Assembly (NCBI GenBank): GCA_013215055.1
Contig: JABSRQ010000016.1
Coordinates: forward strand, 1 to 64,000
From: Pseudomonadales bacterium
GTDB taxonomy: Bacteria; Pseudomonadota; Gammaproteobacteria; Pseudomonadales; DT-91
Length of the DNA stretch: 64,000 nucleotides
Direction of reading: 5' to 3'
How positions within the stretch are numbered: the stretch's first letter is position 1; each line of letters opens with the position of its first letter. The notes beneath the pieces are model-generated. The model searched no databases, was not told where the DNA came from, and saw only the letters and a program-made list of their open reading frames with translations. The position numbers were made by a program, and so were the translations under genes. Positions 17,320 through 27,080 of this stretch are shown here, piece by piece.

Positions 17320-17505
17320 TTACCGTGTTTCCGTTGACTGTTTGTTGGTCTTTTGGGGCTTTGCTGCTGGCTGTTTTTCCGTGCCAGTTTGTATCGTGTC
17401 AGACGTCTGTGGTGGCAGGATTAACGGGCCGCTTTGGCCGCAGGCTGCGATCAATAAAAAAGCGCTTAACAGTACTGGCCTGCTGGAATGTAGCGATAAA
17501 GCCAT
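17320..17505 (-). CDS. lptM: LptM (YifL) small lipoprotein
   Basis: A 61-residue lipoprotein: hydrophobic signal, lipobox IAAC, then the family motif CGQSGPLILPP, and a hydrophilic tail rich in Lys, Gln and Thr. LptM promotes oxidative maturation of the LptD-LptE lipopolysaccharide translocon at the outer membrane. Its stop codon abuts the lysA start. This gene order (lptM-lysA-dapF) is conserved in the class. The usual divergent frataxin gene cyaY is not present upstream. Confidence 0.88.
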   Translation of the reverse strand: MALSLHSSRPVLLSAFLLIAACGQSGPLILPPQTSDTIQTGTEKQPAAKPQKTNKQSTETR

Positions 17506-17826
17506 GATTTAACCGAGTTTAATAACAAAGGTTGGAATAGTAGCGAAAAAGACCCTAAAAGTCATTAGTCCGGTATGGCGTCGGGCAATATAGCTTAAAG
17601 CTATTTTATAGGGATGTGATTAGAACCTGTCTCCCCATTTACTTCTTTTTGATTCTTTAGGTCGGATGCTGTCATGCCAAAACATTATTGGTAAAAAAAT
17701 ATTTTTCAGCACCTTTAAAGCAACACTCAGCTTCGACTGACAAACCCCATCTTGCTGCTAATAATTACAGGGCGTGGTGCACGGTGAATCGTGCGCACAG
17801 GATTAATCATCAAGGATGGCGCTTTT
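17506..17826. other. 321-bp intergenic region between divergent lptM and DUF3187 genes
   Basis: No gene or known RNA recognised. Two small hairpins can be drawn: ATAGC-TTAAA-GCTAT near 17591-17605 and GCACG-GTGAAT-CGTGC near 17780-17795. Promoters for both flanking genes are expected here but I could not choose convincing boxes. Confidence 0.4.
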
Positions 17827-18822
17827 ATGGATAACGAGGCTGGATGTTTGAGTGAATTAGTCGCCAAAGGCCAATATGGTTTTTTGCTACTGCTTTTACT
17901 TGTTATTACTCGCGCGGCCACCGCTGAAATTCCTGTGCGAAATTATAATCCCTTTGCGCTGATGGTTGGGCTTCCCGAATTAAAATCGGCTTTTCTATTA
18001 CCTGCCCATAGCCGTCAAATGTCTATTACCTCAACCATAAGCAATCAGTGGAATATCGCATCTGAAGCAGGTGAGACAATTTTTGTTGATGGTGAAGTCA
18101 ATATTACCGATGTGAATTTTAGTTATGGTTTTTCTAACTGGGCATTGACGGTTAATATTCCGTGGATAGCCTATCAACGTGGTTCGCTGGACCCGTTGAT
18201 AGAGGGCTTTCACCAAAATCTTTCCATGCCTAATGGTGGGCGGGAATATTTTTATCAGAATCAGCTGTTATTTATTTATTCCAATGAGCAAACACAGCAA
18301 TCCTTGCGCATCGATAAGCCGGTCTCCGGGGTGGGTGATGTGCGTATTAATCTTGCCGCGCAGGTAAAGCGAAGTGATGTCTTTGCCAGCAGTATCGGGA
18401 TTCAGCTGAAGCTGGCTAATGGTGACGCTGAACAGTGGCTGGGCAGTGATAGCTATGATATAGCGGTATATAACAACTTTGAATGGCTGCAGGGGAGTTG
18501 GCAGACGCAATTTCAATTGGCTTTGGTGATGATGCAGGATGCAGGTTTTTTACAGGGCCAGCGAGAAAAGCTCGCTGGAGCTCTGTCTCTGGCGGTTAAT
18601 TATAATATGACGAGTCAGCTTTGGTGGAGCCTGCAATATGATATGCATACGGCTTTATTTACCAACAGTAATATTGCATCTTTAAGTGATAGTCAGATGA
18701 TGTCGATGGCAATTGCCTGGCGAGGAAAGTCCTGGGGCGTACATTTTGCCATGTTAGAAGATGTTGTGGTGGCGTCAGCGCCAGATGTGGGTTTTCAGTT
18801 GGGTTTTAATATAAAACTTTAA
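17827..18822 (+). CDS. DUF3187 family outer-membrane-like protein
   Basis: 331 residues with a hydrophobic N-terminal segment (FLLLLLLVITRAATA) that looks like a signal peptide, followed by the DUF3187 opening RNYNPFALMVGLP and many amphipathic strands, ending GFQLGFNIKL. The pattern suggests a beta-barrel in the outer membrane; function unknown. The ATG at 17827 is preceded by AAGGATG at good distance, so it is preferred to the GTG at 17791. That gives an unusually long n-region of about 16 residues before the hydrophobic core. Confidence 0.75.
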   Translation: MDNEAGCLSELVAKGQYGFLLLLLLVITRAATAEIPVRNYNPFALMVGLPELKSAFLLPAHSRQMSITSTISNQWNIASEAGETIFVDGEVNITDVNFSYGFSNWALTVNIPWIAYQRGSLDPLIEGFHQNLSMPNGGREYFYQNQLLFIYSNEQTQQSLRIDKPVSGVGDVRINLAAQVKRSDVFASSIGIQLKLANGDAEQWLGSDSYDIAVYNNFEWLQGSWQTQFQLALVMMQDAGFLQGQREKLAGALSLAVNYNMTSQLWWSLQYDMHTALFTNSNIASLSDSQMMSMAIAWRGKSWGVHFAMLEDVVVASAPDVGFQLGFNIKL

Positions 18823-19009
18823 GGTGCTTTTTAATGGCATGTTTTAACATTGTGCTGGCGTTAGATTCTTTGGTTATAAAATCTGTGAAAATCGCTTTAA
18901 AAAAGTATTAAATATATGAAAGCCTTGCTGTATAAGGGGTAGGCCTGTTTATTATGGCTCGATTATGCTAATTTGTTTTTTTGAAATGTGACTTAGGGGT
19001 GGAAGCTGG

Positions 19010-19417
19010 ATGTCGGATAAACAATTTAAAGTTTTGATTGTGGATGACTCCTTTCTGATGCGACGGATTTTAACCAATATCTTGGAGCCGGCAGAAGAGT
19101 TTGTTGTATGTGGCGAGGCTTCAGATGGTATTGATGCGTTAGAGAAATTACCAGAGCTTAACCCGGACGTTATTTTGCTGGATATTGAAATGCCTAAAAT
19201 GGGCGGCATAGAGTTTTTGCGTCTGTCTAAAATTTTAACTGATGCCAAGGTTATCATAGTATCTTCTGTAGCTAACGTTGATTCACCACAGGCAAAAGAA
19301 GCCCTGGAATTAGGCGTGGTAGATATTATTCATAAACCTTCAGGCGTGTTGAGCTTGGATATGGAAGAACAGCGCAGTCAAGAACTGTTAGATGTTATTC
19401 GCAAGGCTGTATGTTAA
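19010..19417 (+). CDS. Stand-alone response-regulator receiver (CheB-type receiver)
   Basis: A 135-residue single receiver domain. The acidic pair D12-D13, phosphoacceptor D58 in LLDIEMPKMGG, the conserved Ser/Thr of VSS and the Lys of HKPSG are all present. The pattern VDDSFLMRRIL and IEMPKMGGIEFL resembles the receiver half of CheB more than that of flagellar CheY. It is the first gene of the chemosensory operon, 24 bases before cheA, so it should be phosphorylated by this CheA and be an output or a phosphate sink. No output domain is attached. Confidence 0.88.
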   Translation: MSDKQFKVLIVDDSFLMRRILTNILEPAEEFVVCGEASDGIDALEKLPELNPDVILLDIEMPKMGGIEFLRLSKILTDAKVIIVSSVANVDSPQAKEALELGVVDIIHKPSGVLSLDMEEQRSQELLDVIRKAVC

Positions 19418-19441
19418 TCGCGCCATGGATACATAGGAACT

Positions 19442-22300
19442 ATGGCTAACTTACTGGAAAAACTCTGGCCCGCTTTTGTTAGCGAATTCACTGAGCAATT
19501 GGACAGTGGCGAGTTATTGCTGGTTAAAAGTTCATCAGTAGAGAAAATTGATGTTAATCACTTATTTCGTAATTTTCATACGATAAAAGGCAATTGCTCC
19601 ATGATGGGTTTTACCACCATGGAAACCCTTGCGCATAAAAGTGAAGATATATTGGCTGCTGTGCGCAGCGAATCGATCACAATGACGGAAAGTGTTGTTG
19701 ATATTCTGTTAGATGCCATCAGTGCCTTAAAAAAACAATTTCAGCTTGCGCATGAAACCCGAGAAAATCCTCCTCAAGATGAAGTTTTATTAACTCGGCT
19801 CAGTGATTTTATTGCCGCGTTTACCGAACCACAGCATCAAGTTGCCAAAGAAGATCGCCATCAATATATTGATGAGATTTCCTCGATTGCCAAAACTTCG
19901 GTGCCATCGTTAGTTCTCGGGCTGGACAAAAATGCAAAAATTGAAAAAGTCGAATCGGCGGTTAAGTTATTAGCCAATAAAGCCGAGGAAACCGGTTTTC
20001 CTGCATTATCTCGTAGCCTTACCCATTATCTTGTGGCATTACACTCAGACTTTGATGATAAGCAGGAACAACTTATTATCGCGACAGCTGAGGTTTTTGA
20101 TGATATCGAATTTATCTGTGAAGAGTATCAGGCCGATCTAGGTTTGGAATTAGCTGCAACTTTATGCCGCAGTAAATTGAATCGATTTTTTATCGCGCAG
20201 TTAAATCAGTTACAAGTGCTGCTTCAACAATTGGCAAATATGGATGTTGAAGATTGGCAGGCCGATCAGTTTTTATCCCTGGTTAATAATGCAACATTAT
20301 TAAGCTGTTATAGTTCCCTGTTTCGTTATAGCGAACTTAAAAGTAATTGGCGTTATATTCGTCAATTAGTTGTGGAAGTTTCTCGAGGCTATATCTTATT
20401 TGATGTGGCGATGATTAAAGCCATTCAGTCAATTACCGAATTGGCAGAAACTGCAGATGTCAGTGGCGAATTTCAAAGTCTGTGTCGCGACAGTTTAACC
20501 CAACTACAGAAAACAACTGCTAAATATAATAATGAACGTGATGAAATCGTTCAGATTAAACAGTTGATCAGTAGCAAATCGGCGCTGAATTTTGACTCGT
20601 TAGCCGATGTTAAAATTGAAGTATTAAGCCAAATTAATACCGCCATTGATAAAGGTTTACAGGCCTTAGAAATTGATATCGATTTTAGCAATGAAGAAGT
20701 CAGTGAACGTGTATTAACCGCGGTGCGTAATCTGGGTGAATTAGCACATAGCAGAACCTTGTTTCATGACTTTATTAATGGCGTTGCTCAACGTACCTCT
20801 TTTGCCTTTTTAATTCTTAGCCCCAAGTCTATTGAAGATGTTGAAAGAATTTTAAAGGTCATGGATCAGGGCGTAAACTGCTTCAATATTTTAGGTCTGG
20901 AAGATGAGGATGAAGCTGAATCAGTTGATGGTTCCACAAGTTTTGATAAAACCGAAATAGAAGCTACCGATGAGTTAATGGCCGAGACAGCCATGTCCAT
21001 GAACTCGTTAAAAGTTGAAGGCGCTGCGGTAGATCAATTAATTTCAGATGTAGGTGAGTTAGTCACACACCATAATCGCCTGGAGCATTTAATTGGGCAG
21101 GATCAGTTTGCTGCGCAGATGGCCTTACTGAAAGAGGTCTTATTAAGTTCTAATCAGGCGGGTAATGAAACTCTGCAAGCGGCTGTACAAAATTTGCATG
21201 AAAGTTATGAACAGATAGTTAACGCAAACGAAAATCTGCATGGCTCTTTGAACCGAATTCAATCTGCAGTGCTAGATCTTAGGGTTGTGCCTCTGGCTTA
21301 TGCTTTTAATCGTTTTCATAAATATGTTCGCAATATAGCGCAGAAGTTAGGCAAGAAAATTGAATTAAAAGTCATTGGTGATCAAGTCCGAATCGATAAG
21401 GGCATGATAGATGTTTTGTCGGAACCTTTGGCGCATATGATTCGAAACAGTATCGACCATGGCATAGAAAAATTGCCTCAAAGAATTGAAAATAATAAGC
21501 CGGAAGCGGGTGTTATTGAGATTAAAGCCGTGCAAAAAAATAGCATGGTTGTCATTAGCATTAAGGATGATGGCGCGGGTTTAAATCGCGATAAAATTCT
21601 TGAAAAAGCGATACGCCAGGGTATTTTACAAGCCGATACCGATTACAGTGATGAACACATATTTCAACAGATTTTTGAACCGGGTTTATCAACCTCTGAT
21701 GTGTTAAGTGAAACGTCTGGCCGTGGTGTTGGTATGGATGTGGTTAAAAGTCAAATTCAGGCTGTCGGCGGTTCGGTAACAATTACCTCCCAATCAGGGC
21801 AGGGTACATGTATTCAATTACATCTGCCTATTTCTGCGGCTATTCAGTCAGTGGTTTTAATTGAGCATCAAGGCCAGATTATGGCTTTACCTGAGCGTTT
21901 TGTCAGTGAAGTTATCAGTGTTAAATGCAGTGATATTAAGTTGATGCAAGAGCAGTCAGTTATGGTTCTGCGGGATAATATTATTCCTTTATTTGAATTA
22001 GACCAAATTCTTAGTCGGAACAAAACCGGCAAGATTCAGACTGAAAAAGCCGAGCTGGAAGTGGTTATTATCGCCAATGAAAAACATTGTGCTGGGTTGG
22101 TTGTAAGTTCAACCCAAGGTCGTGCGGAAGTGTTAATTAGAGATGTGCATGAGTCTTTGCGTTATATGCCTGCGGTCTCGGCGGCGGCGGTTTTGGGTGA
22201 CGGGCAAGTTGTGATTATTTTAGATTGTGACGGGCTGTTTCAAATGGCTTTAAGCAATGTGCAGAATGTTTTATCTCAGGCTAAAGAGCCTCTTGAATAA
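19442..22300 (+). CDS. cheA: Chemotaxis histidine kinase CheA (long form)
   Basis: 952 residues, well above the ~650 of E. coli CheA. The N-terminal Hpt domain holds the phosphorylated histidine H46 in FHTIKGNCSMMGF. A second helical stretch (about 160-215, with ANKAEETGFPALSRSL) looks like an Hpt fold without the histidine. A long region to about residue 510 has no recognised domain. Then come the dimerisation helices (about 520-650), the ATPase domain (SEPLAHMIRNSIDHGIE, DDGAGLN, GRGVGMDVVKSQ) and a C-terminal CheW-like domain. It should autophosphorylate under receptor control and pass phosphate to the receiver proteins of the operon. Confidence 0.92.
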   Translation: MANLLEKLWPAFVSEFTEQLDSGELLLVKSSSVEKIDVNHLFRNFHTIKGNCSMMGFTTMETLAHKSEDILAAVRSESITMTESVVDILLDAISALKKQFQLAHETRENPPQDEVLLTRLSDFIAAFTEPQHQVAKEDRHQYIDEISSIAKTSVPSLVLGLDKNAKIEKVESAVKLLANKAEETGFPALSRSLTHYLVALHSDFDDKQEQLIIATAEVFDDIEFICEEYQADLGLELAATLCRSKLNRFFIAQLNQLQVLLQQLANMDVEDWQADQFLSLVNNATLLSCYSSLFRYSELKSNWRYIRQLVVEVSRGYILFDVAMIKAIQSITELAETADVSGEFQSLCRDSLTQLQKTTAKYNNERDEIVQIKQLISSKSALNFDSLADVKIEVLSQINTAIDKGLQALEIDIDFSNEEVSERVLTAVRNLGELAHSRTLFHDFINGVAQRTSFAFLILSPKSIEDVERILKVMDQGVNCFNILGLEDEDEAESVDGSTSFDKTEIEATDELMAETAMSMNSLKVEGAAVDQLISDVGELVTHHNRLEHLIGQDQFAAQMALLKEVLLSSNQAGNETLQAAVQNLHESYEQIVNANENLHGSLNRIQSAVLDLRVVPLAYAFNRFHKYVRNIAQKLGKKIELKVIGDQVRIDKGMIDVLSEPLAHMIRNSIDHGIEKLPQRIENNKPEAGVIEIKAVQKNSMVVISIKDDGAGLNRDKILEKAIRQGILQADTDYSDEHIFQQIFEPGLSTSDVLSETSGRGVGMDVVKSQIQAVGGSVTITSQSGQGTCIQLHLPISAAIQSVVLIEHQGQIMALPERFVSEVISVKCSDIKLMQEQSVMVLRDNIIPLFELDQILSRNKTGKIQTEKAELEVVIIANEKHCAGLVVSSTQGRAEVLIRDVHESLRYMPAVSAAAVLGDGQVVIILDCDGLFQMALSNVQNVLSQAKEPLE

Positions 22301-22366
22301 TATAAATTTGATAGAGAATGCAGTCAGTTTTATTGCTGCATTTGATTTAAAAAGAGAGAGAAAACC

Positions 22367-24271
22367 GTGAAAATTTCTACTAAGTTACAAGGTGGTTGCA
22401 TTCTCATCGCCGCAATGGTTGCTGTGTGTGCAGGATCCGGTTGGTTTGGTTTTAGTCGTTTATCATCTTCACTGGATTCAATCACTGGGCCGGTCATGGC
22501 GACGGCAGACGGTGCGGCTAAAACAACCCGTAGTGTATTTGAACAAATGCTTGCGGTTGAAAAAATTCTCGGCAATGATGCGAAAAATGCTGAAGGTTTG
22601 ATTAAAAAAGCCGAGCAAGAAGCGGATAAAGCGTTTGAAAAATTAAGTAAGAGTGGCTTGTTAGGTGCAGAACAGCTGGACGTGATCAAGAAAAAACAAG
22701 GCCATTTTAACGATATAAAAAATCAGATTATCGAAGAACATAAGGCCTTTGTTGCGATTAATGCCCAGTTAAATCAAAGCTTCCTGGAATTTAATGAATT
22801 GATCGGTTTAGCCAAGGGCGAGACTGCGATTGCGCTGCGAAATGCATTGATGAAAGCCGGTAAAAAACGCTCCAGTGATTTAAGCAGTTTGGGCCAGCAA
22901 TGGGCTGTAGCAGACTTAAGCAAAGAGACTCAAATTTATTTATTAGAAGCTAAATACCAGTTTGAAACGTTTGTTAGTAGCCACGATAAATTAGCCCGTG
23001 ACGAATTGGATACAACGCTATTAAATCTGGAAGAGTCGGCCGCAGATGCTGCTGCTTCAGAATTTTTCACTCTGCAAATAGTGAGTTCCGGACGTTATGA
23101 AGGCAAGCTTTTCTCTGACGCCTTTACTGAGGCTTTTGCCAAATTGGAAGGCCATTTACGCATGGCGGTACAAGAGAATGTGCAGTTGGCGGAATCCCGA
23201 CGTGCTTATCATGAAGTGTCTTTAGGTTTGATTGGCCTGGTTAATCAAACGGAAGTTACCGTGACAGAAAAAGTAGATGAGCAGATTGAGGCGATTGCAT
23301 CTAGTCGCAGGTTTGCGATGATAATTATTTTCCTCACCGCCTTCTTCGGCTTAGCGGTTTCAGCGTTCATTATTTTTGCGGTAGTGAATGTCATGGTGAA
23401 ATGGCTGCAGCAGACTCAAAAAGTGATGTCTGAGCTGTCTGCCGGGCGTTTAAATTTACAGTTTGATAAAGAGCATGTATTAGCCGGCGGTGATGATTTA
23501 GCCGAAATCAATGATGCGATAGCTAATGTGGTTGAACAGTTTAGTCGTGTGGTTAAAGAGATGGTTGAAAATACCAAGGTGGTCAGCGATATCTCTAGAC
23601 AGATTTCCCAATCTGCAGATAGCATCAGCAGCGGTGCTAACGATCAGGCTTCATCGGTAGAAGAAACGTCGGCTTCGATTGAACAGATAAGTGCCACGGT
23701 GATGCAGAACAGTAAAAATGCTACCAGTACTAAAAACCTTGCGATGAAAACGGCTGCGTCTGCAAGTGAGAGTGGTGTGGCGGTGTTAGAAATGGTTGGT
23801 GCCATGCGCAAGATTGCACAGAAAGTTTCGATTATCGATGACATCGCCTATCAGACAAACCTGTTGGCATTAAATGCCTCTATTGAAGCTTCCCGAGCAG
23901 GAGATGATGGCCGTGGTTTTGCCGTGGTGGCGGCTGAAGTAAGAAAACTTGCCGAGCGCAGTAAAATTGCTGCATCAGAAGTGATTGAGATGGCTGATGA
24001 GACGGTCAGTGTTTCAGAGGCTGCGGGTGCACAGTTGACCGAAATATTACCCAATATTGATAAAACATCTGAGCTGGTACAAGAAATTGCGGCGGCATCG
24101 GATGAACAGTCATCAGGTTTACACGAAATTACGTTTGCTATCTCGCAGCTGGATAAGGTTGCACAACATAATGCCAGTTCAGCGCTGCAATTAACAAAAA
24201 TGTCAGATGAGATGGATGCTTCGATTCTTAAGCTTGATGAAGTTATTCGCTTCTTTGAAGTGTCAGAATAA
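22367..24271 (+). CDS. Methyl-accepting chemotaxis protein
   Basis: 634 residues starting at GTG. Membrane segment 1 covers about residues 8-27 and segment 2 about 312-340, leaving a ~280-residue periplasmic sensor that I cannot assign to a ligand family. A HAMP-like linker follows, then the coiled-coil signalling domain with the tip [21 protein letters not shown], a variant of the usual [21 protein letters not shown]. The C-terminus (RFFEVSE) lacks the pentapeptide tether for CheR/CheB. As the only receptor in the operon it is the likely input of this pathway. Confidence 0.92.
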   Translation: MKISTKLQGGCILIAAMVAVCAGSGWFGFSRLSSSLDSITGPVMATADGAAKTTRSVFEQMLAVEKILGNDAKNAEGLIKKAEQEADKAFEKLSKSGLLGAEQLDVIKKKQGHFNDIKNQIIEEHKAFVAINAQLNQSFLEFNELIGLAKGETAIALRNALMKAGKKRSSDLSSLGQQWAVADLSKETQIYLLEAKYQFETFVSSHDKLARDELDTTLLNLEESAADAAASEFFTLQIVSSGRYEGKLFSDAFTEAFAKLEGHLRMAVQENVQLAESRRAYHEVSLGLIGLVNQTEVTVTEKVDEQIEAIASSRRFAMIIIFLTAFFGLAVSAFIIFAVVNVMVKWLQQTQKVMSELSAGRLNLQFDKEHVLAGGDDLAEINDAIANVVEQFSRVVKEMVENTKVVSDISRQISQSADSISSGANDQASSVEETSASIEQISATVMQNSKNATSTKNLAMKTAASASESGVAVLEMVGAMRKIAQKVSIIDDIAYQTNLLALNASIEASRAGDDGRGFAVVAAEVRKLAERSKIAASEVIEMADETVSVSEAAGAQLTEILPNIDKTSELVQEIAAASDEQSSGLHEITFAISQLDKVAQHNASSALQLTKMSDEMDASILKLDEVIRFFEVSE

Positions 24272-24296
24272 ATACTGAAGCAGGGGTGTATTAGTG

Positions 24297-25178
24297 ATGG
24301 GAAAATCAATCTCCAGGTTGGTACAACAAATCAGTAATTATTCAGGTTTAAAAGAATCTGATTCTTTGGCGCGTAAGTTAGAGTTTATTTTAAAAGGCCT
24401 GAGTGAAAACGATTTGGATCAGTGGGTGCAATCCATTGAGCTAGACCCTTATAAACAGGAGTTGCCCGCGCTGGTTGAAGATTTAAATAATCATGAAACC
24501 TATTTTTTCCGTGATGAAGCGCAGATGCGCATTCTGGAAACCAAGATATTGCCAGAAATGGTAAAACGAAAATTATTGGCTGGCGATAAAAGTATCAAAA
24601 TATGGTCGGCCGCCTGTTCCTCGGGAGAGGAAACGTACACGCTGGCGATGATGTTGTTAAAAACATTTATCGATGAAAAGTTGAGTGTAAAGTTGCATGA
24701 AGGCCTGATTCTTCCACCTCACGGTTGGCTGATTGAAATTAACGGTACGGATATTTCGCGCCAAGTTATTTGTAAGGCCAAAGAGGGGATCTATGAATCT
24801 GCAGGCAATGGCCTGTCTTCTTTCAGGAACTTTCCACCCGCGTATATGGAATATTTCACTCTGAGTAAAGAGTATGAAGATACCTTGGGTAATAAGAAAA
24901 AGATTTACCGGGTTAATGAAGTATTGAAGTCTTTTGTTAATTTTGATGTCTTTAATTTAAACAGCCCCATGCCCCCGAAATCGGGTTATGACCTGGTTTT
25001 ATGCCGTAATTTAATGATTTATTTACATGATGAGGCGCAGGAGAAAGTGCAGCGAGTGATTAAAAGTTCATTGAGCCCGGGTGGCATGTTTATGTTCTCT
25101 GCGGTGGATAAATTATGCAATTCAGTGGGTATTGAAACTCATAGAGAAATGGGCTGCGTCTATTATGAAAAGATGTAA
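24297..25178 (+). CDS. cheR: Chemotaxis protein methyltransferase CheR
   Basis: 293 residues. The N-terminal helical domain is followed by NNHETYFFRDEAQ, the S-adenosylmethionine loop WSAACSSGEETYTLAM, NGTDIS and the CheR motif DLVLCRNLMIYL. It methylates receptor glutamates to set adaptation. The ATG at 24297 overlaps a GTG three bases earlier; either could serve. It lies 25 bases after the receptor gene and has its counterpart CheB at the end of the operon. Confidence 0.94.
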   Translation: MGKSISRLVQQISNYSGLKESDSLARKLEFILKGLSENDLDQWVQSIELDPYKQELPALVEDLNNHETYFFRDEAQMRILETKILPEMVKRKLLAGDKSIKIWSAACSSGEETYTLAMMLLKTFIDEKLSVKLHEGLILPPHGWLIEINGTDISRQVICKAKEGIYESAGNGLSSFRNFPPAYMEYFTLSKEYEDTLGNKKKIYRVNEVLKSFVNFDVFNLNSPMPPKSGYDLVLCRNLMIYLHDEAQEKVQRVIKSSLSPGGMFMFSAVDKLCNSVGIETHREMGCVYYEKM

Positions 25179-25204
25179 GCTTTTATTAATGCCAAGGTTT
25201 AACC

Positions 25205-26647
25205 ATGCCTGAGCTTTCTAGGGACGAGCAGGGCAAAGACTATATTATTTTTACCTTGTCTGGTGAATATGTCGCGATAGATTCAGATGCTTTATCCGAA
25301 GTGTTAGAGCCCGTGCCGGTTTCGGCATTACCGTTGGTTCCCGATTATATTGATGGCCTGATTAACGTCAGTGGTAACATTATTCCACAGATAGATTTAG
25401 CTAAATTTATCGGTGTTCCCGGCGCTTATCGGTCTGCTACGTTGCTGGTTGTTTATGTTAAAAATAGCCTGTTGGCTCTGAAAATAGGCATGGTGCAAGA
25501 GCCTGTGTACCGCTCGGATGACGAGTTACAGGCAATGGACGATGATATATCGGACAATTGCTTTGCTTCGATGTTTTCTTATCAAGGTGTTAACGTAAAA
25601 GTATTTTCCCCCAGCTGCCTTGAAAATATGGTTAAATCTGAGCAGCCGGTATCAAGCAAAAAAAGTTTTCTCGGCGAATTTAATCAACGCGAGGAAGAGC
25701 GTGTTGATCTTCAGGAATATTTGCAGCTGCGTTGTGGTGAGCAGATGTATGCTTGTTTATTGGCAGATGTTTATGAGGTTGTTGATGTCGCATCAATAAA
25801 AAAACAGCCCGGCAGTCCCGCCTCTGTTGTGGGTGTGACATTGATTCGCAATAGGCCTACCCTGGTTTTATCACTGGCTCAATTGCTGATGCAAAAAAGT
25901 GCAAACAAAGATGACCATGATGAGGTATGTCTGGATCAGGAAAATTATTCACTTTTGTTGATTCGCCAGGAAAATTTTTATTGCGCTTTATTAGTTGATG
26001 AAGTCGTTGGTTTGAGGTTGGTTAAATCTCATGAACTATTGTCGGGGCAATATGATTGGGATCAGGCGATTGTTGATGAGGACGGGCAGGTGGTTGCCCA
26101 GGCTATATTGTTGCAGGATTTTTTTAATGCCGAGCTTTGCCATAAATATATCTCCTTTATGCCATCGTTAGATCATGAGTATCAGGTCCAAGTTATTCCC
26201 CAGCAAGAGTTGCTATGTTTTTCAATTAAAGCGGATGTTTATGCGCTGAACATCGAGGATGTCAGACGTATCTTGCCACGTAAAGAAGTTCAGCCCTTGC
26301 TGGAACAACATAGCTTTTTAAGTGGTGCTATAGAGTTTGAAGGTGCAGCGATTCCGTTGATAGATCTGAGTTTGCAGTTGGCCTATGAACAAGCTTCAAA
26401 GGGGCTGGAATATATTGTGATTAACCATGCAGGAGAAGATTGGGCGTTAGCGGTAGATAGCGTTGAAGAGATCTTATCGGTTGATCAACCCAGTATTGAT
26501 TGTTTACAAAAAACAGATGATGTTGAGCTACTATGTATTAAAGCCTATGTTTCTTATCAGGGAGGTTTAATTAGTATTCTTGATGCTGATGCGCTGTGTG
26601 AAATTAATCTAAAGCAACTTGAAAGTCTGGGCTATGACAGTGAGTGA
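25205..26647 (+). CDS. cheW: Triple-domain CheW-like scaffold protein
   Basis: 480 residues that read as three consecutive CheW-type modules: about 14-150 (IDGLINVSGNIIPQIDL), 165-310 (VVGVTLIRNRPTLVLSL) and 330-475 (LSGAIEFEGAAIPLIDL). Each repeats the CheW pattern of a beta-barrel with a 'G.i...G..iP.idl' core, though the second is more divergent. CheW links receptors to CheA; ordinary CheW has one such module (~160 aa). The triple form could bridge more than one receptor or kinase and change array geometry. It overlaps the next gene. Confidence 0.85.
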   Translation: MPELSRDEQGKDYIIFTLSGEYVAIDSDALSEVLEPVPVSALPLVPDYIDGLINVSGNIIPQIDLAKFIGVPGAYRSATLLVVYVKNSLLALKIGMVQEPVYRSDDELQAMDDDISDNCFASMFSYQGVNVKVFSPSCLENMVKSEQPVSSKKSFLGEFNQREEERVDLQEYLQLRCGEQMYACLLADVYEVVDVASIKKQPGSPASVVGVTLIRNRPTLVLSLAQLLMQKSANKDDHDEVCLDQENYSLLLIRQENFYCALLVDEVVGLRLVKSHELLSGQYDWDQAIVDEDGQVVAQAILLQDFFNAELCHKYISFMPSLDHEYQVQVIPQQELLCFSIKADVYALNIEDVRRILPRKEVQPLLEQHSFLSGAIEFEGAAIPLIDLSLQLAYEQASKGLEYIVINHAGEDWALAVDSVEEILSVDQPSIDCLQKTDDVELLCIKAYVSYQGGLISILDADALCEINLKQLESLGYDSE

Positions 26648-27080
26648 TATTCAACAGTATATTCATATTAAATGCGAAGCCTATGCGTTGTTGATTAATA
26701 CGAATTTTGTTGAAGAGGTTGTGGGTGTTGATGAGCAGCAAAAAAACGCTGAGGTGTTTGTCTGGCGAGAAAGAAATTTAGTCTGTATCGATCTTTGTCA
26801 AATATTGCTGGGTCATGCCAATACGCAGAAGCGCGATTATTTAATTGTAAAATTTAAACGTTCAGATCAAGACGAGAATGTTTATATGGCGATGGCTGTC
26901 TCTGCAGTGAATGATATAGAGCCGCTTTCAGAGCAGGATTTTTCGGATATCCCGCAAATGGATTTTCCGGCTAACGACTATTTTGATAAGGCCTATATTC
27001 ATCCTGAATCAGCTCAGTGCGTCTACCGTATTCGTGAATCTGCGTTACAAGGCTTTGCTATTTCAGAGGAGTTATTATGA
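26634..27080 (+). CDS. Divergent single CheW-like protein
   Basis: 148 residues with a weak CheW-like pattern: YIHIKCEAYALLINTNFVEEVVGV at the start (the usual strand that meets the receptor) and NLVCIDLCQILLG in the place of the 'iP.idL' core. It overlaps the triple cheW by 14 bases and cheB by 4, so it is translationally coupled to both. The ATG at 26634 is preferred to a TTG at 26619. It would give the operon a fourth CheW-type module besides the one inside CheA. Function is inferred from position and pattern. Confidence 0.65.
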   Translation: MTVSDIQQYIHIKCEAYALLINTNFVEEVVGVDEQQKNAEVFVWRERNLVCIDLCQILLGHANTQKRDYLIVKFKRSDQDENVYMAMAVSAVNDIEPLSEQDFSDIPQMDFPANDYFDKAYIHPESAQCVYRIRESALQGFAISEELL

